This document shows positions 6,404-7,348 of a DNA stretch of 7,348 nucleotides, in pieces. Source of the stretch: Anaerolineales bacterium. Lineage in GTDB: Bacteria > Chloroflexota > Anaerolineae > Anaerolineales > DRMV01. The translations under genes were made by a program, and so were the position numbers. The stretch spans positions 1-7,348 of the forward strand of contig JALSPT010000191.1 in assembly GCA_026985785.1 (NCBI GenBank), given 5' to 3'. Numbering within the stretch: position 1 is the first letter of the stretch; the number at the start of each line of letters is the position of its first letter. Under the pieces are notes generated by a model that searched no databases, was not told where the DNA came from, and saw nothing but the letters and a program-made list of their open reading frames with translations.

Positions 6404-6425
6404 AAAAAGCAGCGCCACGGCTTTT
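6402..6425. terminator. Weak bidirectional terminator-like hairpin between convergent genes
   Basis: AAAAGC at 6405-6410 pairs with GCTTTT at 6420-6425 around a 9-nt loop. It sits just after the glycosylase stop and before the stop of the minus-strand gene. On the minus strand seven Ts follow (complement of the A-run 6402-6408); on the plus strand TTTT closes the stem. With only two GC pairs the stem is weak, so this call rests mainly on position. Confidence 0.35.
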
Positions 6426-6443
6426 CAAAACCAGGCCGGGGGA

Positions 6444-7295
6444 TCAATTCCCCGCATCATCCCCCTTTTCCCCTTCAGCAGAGAGCACCTTTTTGGCACC
6501 TTCAACGCCAGCCGTCAAGATGTCTTTCCCGGCTTTGGCGGTCTCAGCCGCGCCTTTGGCTGCGGTAAGGGCTGTTTGCGCCCCGCCTTTGGCGGCCTCG
6601 GCGGCGACCTTGGCGCTCTCGGCAGCGGTTTTCAGGCCGGTTTGTGCCAGTTTGGCACCGACCTTCAGCGCGCCGCCGGCAGCCTGAGCGCCCGCTTTAG
6701 CCGTTTTCGCGGCGACTTTGGGCGGAGCGGTGAGAGCGCCTCTCACTGGCGACTCGGCGATGTCGTCTACCACCTCGGCGCTTTCGGCCAAGGTTTGGGC
6801 GGCCTTGGCTGCGGCTTGCAAGCCGGTTTGTGCCGCCCCGGCGCTGCCTTCCAAAGCCGTTCGACCGGCTTTGCTCATCTGCCGCGCCGCCTGAGCAGCG
6901 CCTTCGACGGCTGCGGCTGCCGTTTCGCCACTGGCGCGCGCGGCGGTTTGAGCGGCTTTGGCGCTTACAGCGGCCACGTCGGCGGCGGCTTCGCCCGCAG
7001 CCTGGGCTTTGGCCCGCACTGCCGCCAGCAAGGCTTCGGGAATGCGCAGCAGAGGCTCGCCACGGCGAGCGCGCTCGGCGTTCATCCGCTCGTACAGCCG
7101 CAGCTTGGCCTCCGGCGAGAGGGCTTCAGAAGTGGCCTGACGGGCTTTTTCCTTCAAAGCCCGCATCTCTTCCACAGCCCGACGCAGGGCAGGCGAGGCT
7201 TTGAGGCGTGCCTCGAAAGCCGCTCGCAGGTCGTCGGGCAGCAAGTTGTCCAGATAGTCGGGGATCAGGTCTTCCAAACGGCGGTTGGGGGACAT
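6444..7295 (-). CDS. Alanine-rich LEA-like protein with anti-sigma-factor-like head
   Basis: A 283-residue protein of unknown function. The first 75 residues look like the helical part of zinc-finger anti-sigma factors: LIPDYLDNLLPDDLRAAFEA (10-29), then LKASPALRRAVEEMRAL (31-47), where such proteins usually have a CxxC (for example ACPACRRxLxEL). Here the cysteine positions are serine and leucine, and the protein has no cysteine at all, so zinc cannot be bound in the usual way. Residues 90-270 are a long Ala/Lys/Glu/Gln/Thr/Gly stretch, predicted helical and amphipathic. Near 234-256 successive 11-residue units such as AAKGGAQTALT and AAKGAAETAKA are adjacent, recalling LEA group 3 proteins; AQTGL recurs at 155 and 217. 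No signal peptide or membrane helix is visible. GAGGAG lies 7 nt before ATG (7303-7308), supporting the start and strand. No sigma factor is visible in the window; one could lie upstream, beyond the edge. Desiccation or stress protection and coiled-coil scaffolding are guesses. Confidence 0.72.
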   Translation of the reverse strand: MSPNRRLEDLIPDYLDNLLPDDLRAAFEARLKASPALRRAVEEMRALKEKARQATSEALSPEAKLRLYERMNAERARRGEPLLRIPEALLAAVRAKAQAAGEAAADVAAVSAKAAQTAARASGETAAAAVEGAAQAARQMSKAGRTALEGSAGAAQTGLQAAAKAAQTLAESAEVVDDIAESPVRGALTAPPKVAAKTAKAGAQAAGGALKVGAKLAQTGLKTAAESAKVAAEAAKGGAQTALTAAKGAAETAKAGKDILTAGVEGAKKVLSAEGEKGDDAGN

Positions 7296-7324
7296 GGGAA
7301 TGCTCCTCGGGGAAAGGGTGAGAT

Positions 7325-7348
7325 GGTGTTAGGGTGTTAGGGTGTTAG
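7325..7348. repeat. Three perfect tandem copies of an 8-bp unit, continuing to the window edge
   Basis: GGTGTTAG occurs at 7325-7332, 7333-7340 and 7341-7348, so the array may extend beyond the window. It starts 29 bp upstream of the ATG of the alanine-rich gene, in its leader or promoter. On that gene's strand the unit reads CTAACACC. Function unknown. Confidence 0.85.

Noticed and set aside
6439..6453. GGGGA/TCCCC hairpin at the end of the alanine-rich gene
   Set aside because: Five base pairs, spanning the stop codon and with no following U-run; too weak to call a terminator.
6345..7340. 331-codon plus-strand open frame opposite the alanine-rich gene
   Set aside because: It is Gly/Phe-rich with no family sequence, overlaps the end of the glycosylase gene, and mirrors GC-rich Ala codons. 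The minus-strand frame has a good ribosome-binding site and a protein-like N-terminus.
7325..7348. True telomere or chromosome end
   Set aside because: Only three 8-bp units at an arbitrary window edge, inside a bacterial gene leader; the TTAGGG resemblance is probably coincidental.

Overview
The window is GC-rich, densely coding bacterial chromosome. Gene content and sequence style fit a member of the Chloroflexota, probably class Anaerolineae. Pointers are the AHQDD-type PIG-L deacetylase beside a stand-alone sugar-isomerase protein, a DUF2085 membrane protein with a glutaredoxin-like head, and a minimal CcdA-TlpA pair. This placement is inferred from protein style, with no database search behind it. 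There is no tRNA, rRNA, CRISPR array, transposase or phage gene.

Left part (1-2180): the 3' end of threonyl-tRNA synthetase (thrS, + strand) converges on a two-gene minus-strand unit. A strong symmetric hairpin at 202-231 lies between the two stops. Reading leftward, the unit is a PIG-L/LmbE-family zinc deacetylase (2180-1320) and then a GlmS-isomerase-like SIS protein without the glutaminase domain (1288-254). Together they look like an N-acetyl-amino-sugar module: one protein removes acetyl from the sugar and the other deaminates or isomerises the aminosugar phosphate. Archaeal chitin catabolism pairs the same two families.

Middle (2181-2642): a 462-bp divergent intergenic region. It holds a plausible extended -10 promoter for the rightward genes, a small hairpin at the start of that transcript that could pair alternatively with the ribosome-binding site, and a few short repeats.

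Right part (2643-6403): five plus-strand genes packed with gaps of 2 to 16 bp or a 4-bp overlap, almost certainly one operon. They are ccdA (membrane thiol reductant carrier), a membrane-anchored TlpA-like thioredoxin, a fusion of a cysteine-less glutaredoxin-like domain to a DUF2085 membrane domain, a PgeF/YfiH purine-nucleoside or peptidoglycan-editing enzyme, and a Fe-S uracil-DNA glycosylase of the family 4 type. The first three form a coherent extracytoplasmic thiol-redox group. The last two are probably co-transcribed housekeeping genes.

Right edge (6444-7348): a convergent minus-strand gene encodes an alanine-rich, cysteine-free protein with a LEA-like helical tail and a short head resembling the helical part of zinc-finger anti-sigma factors without the zinc ligands. 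Three perfect copies of an 8-bp unit lie just upstream of it, at the window edge.
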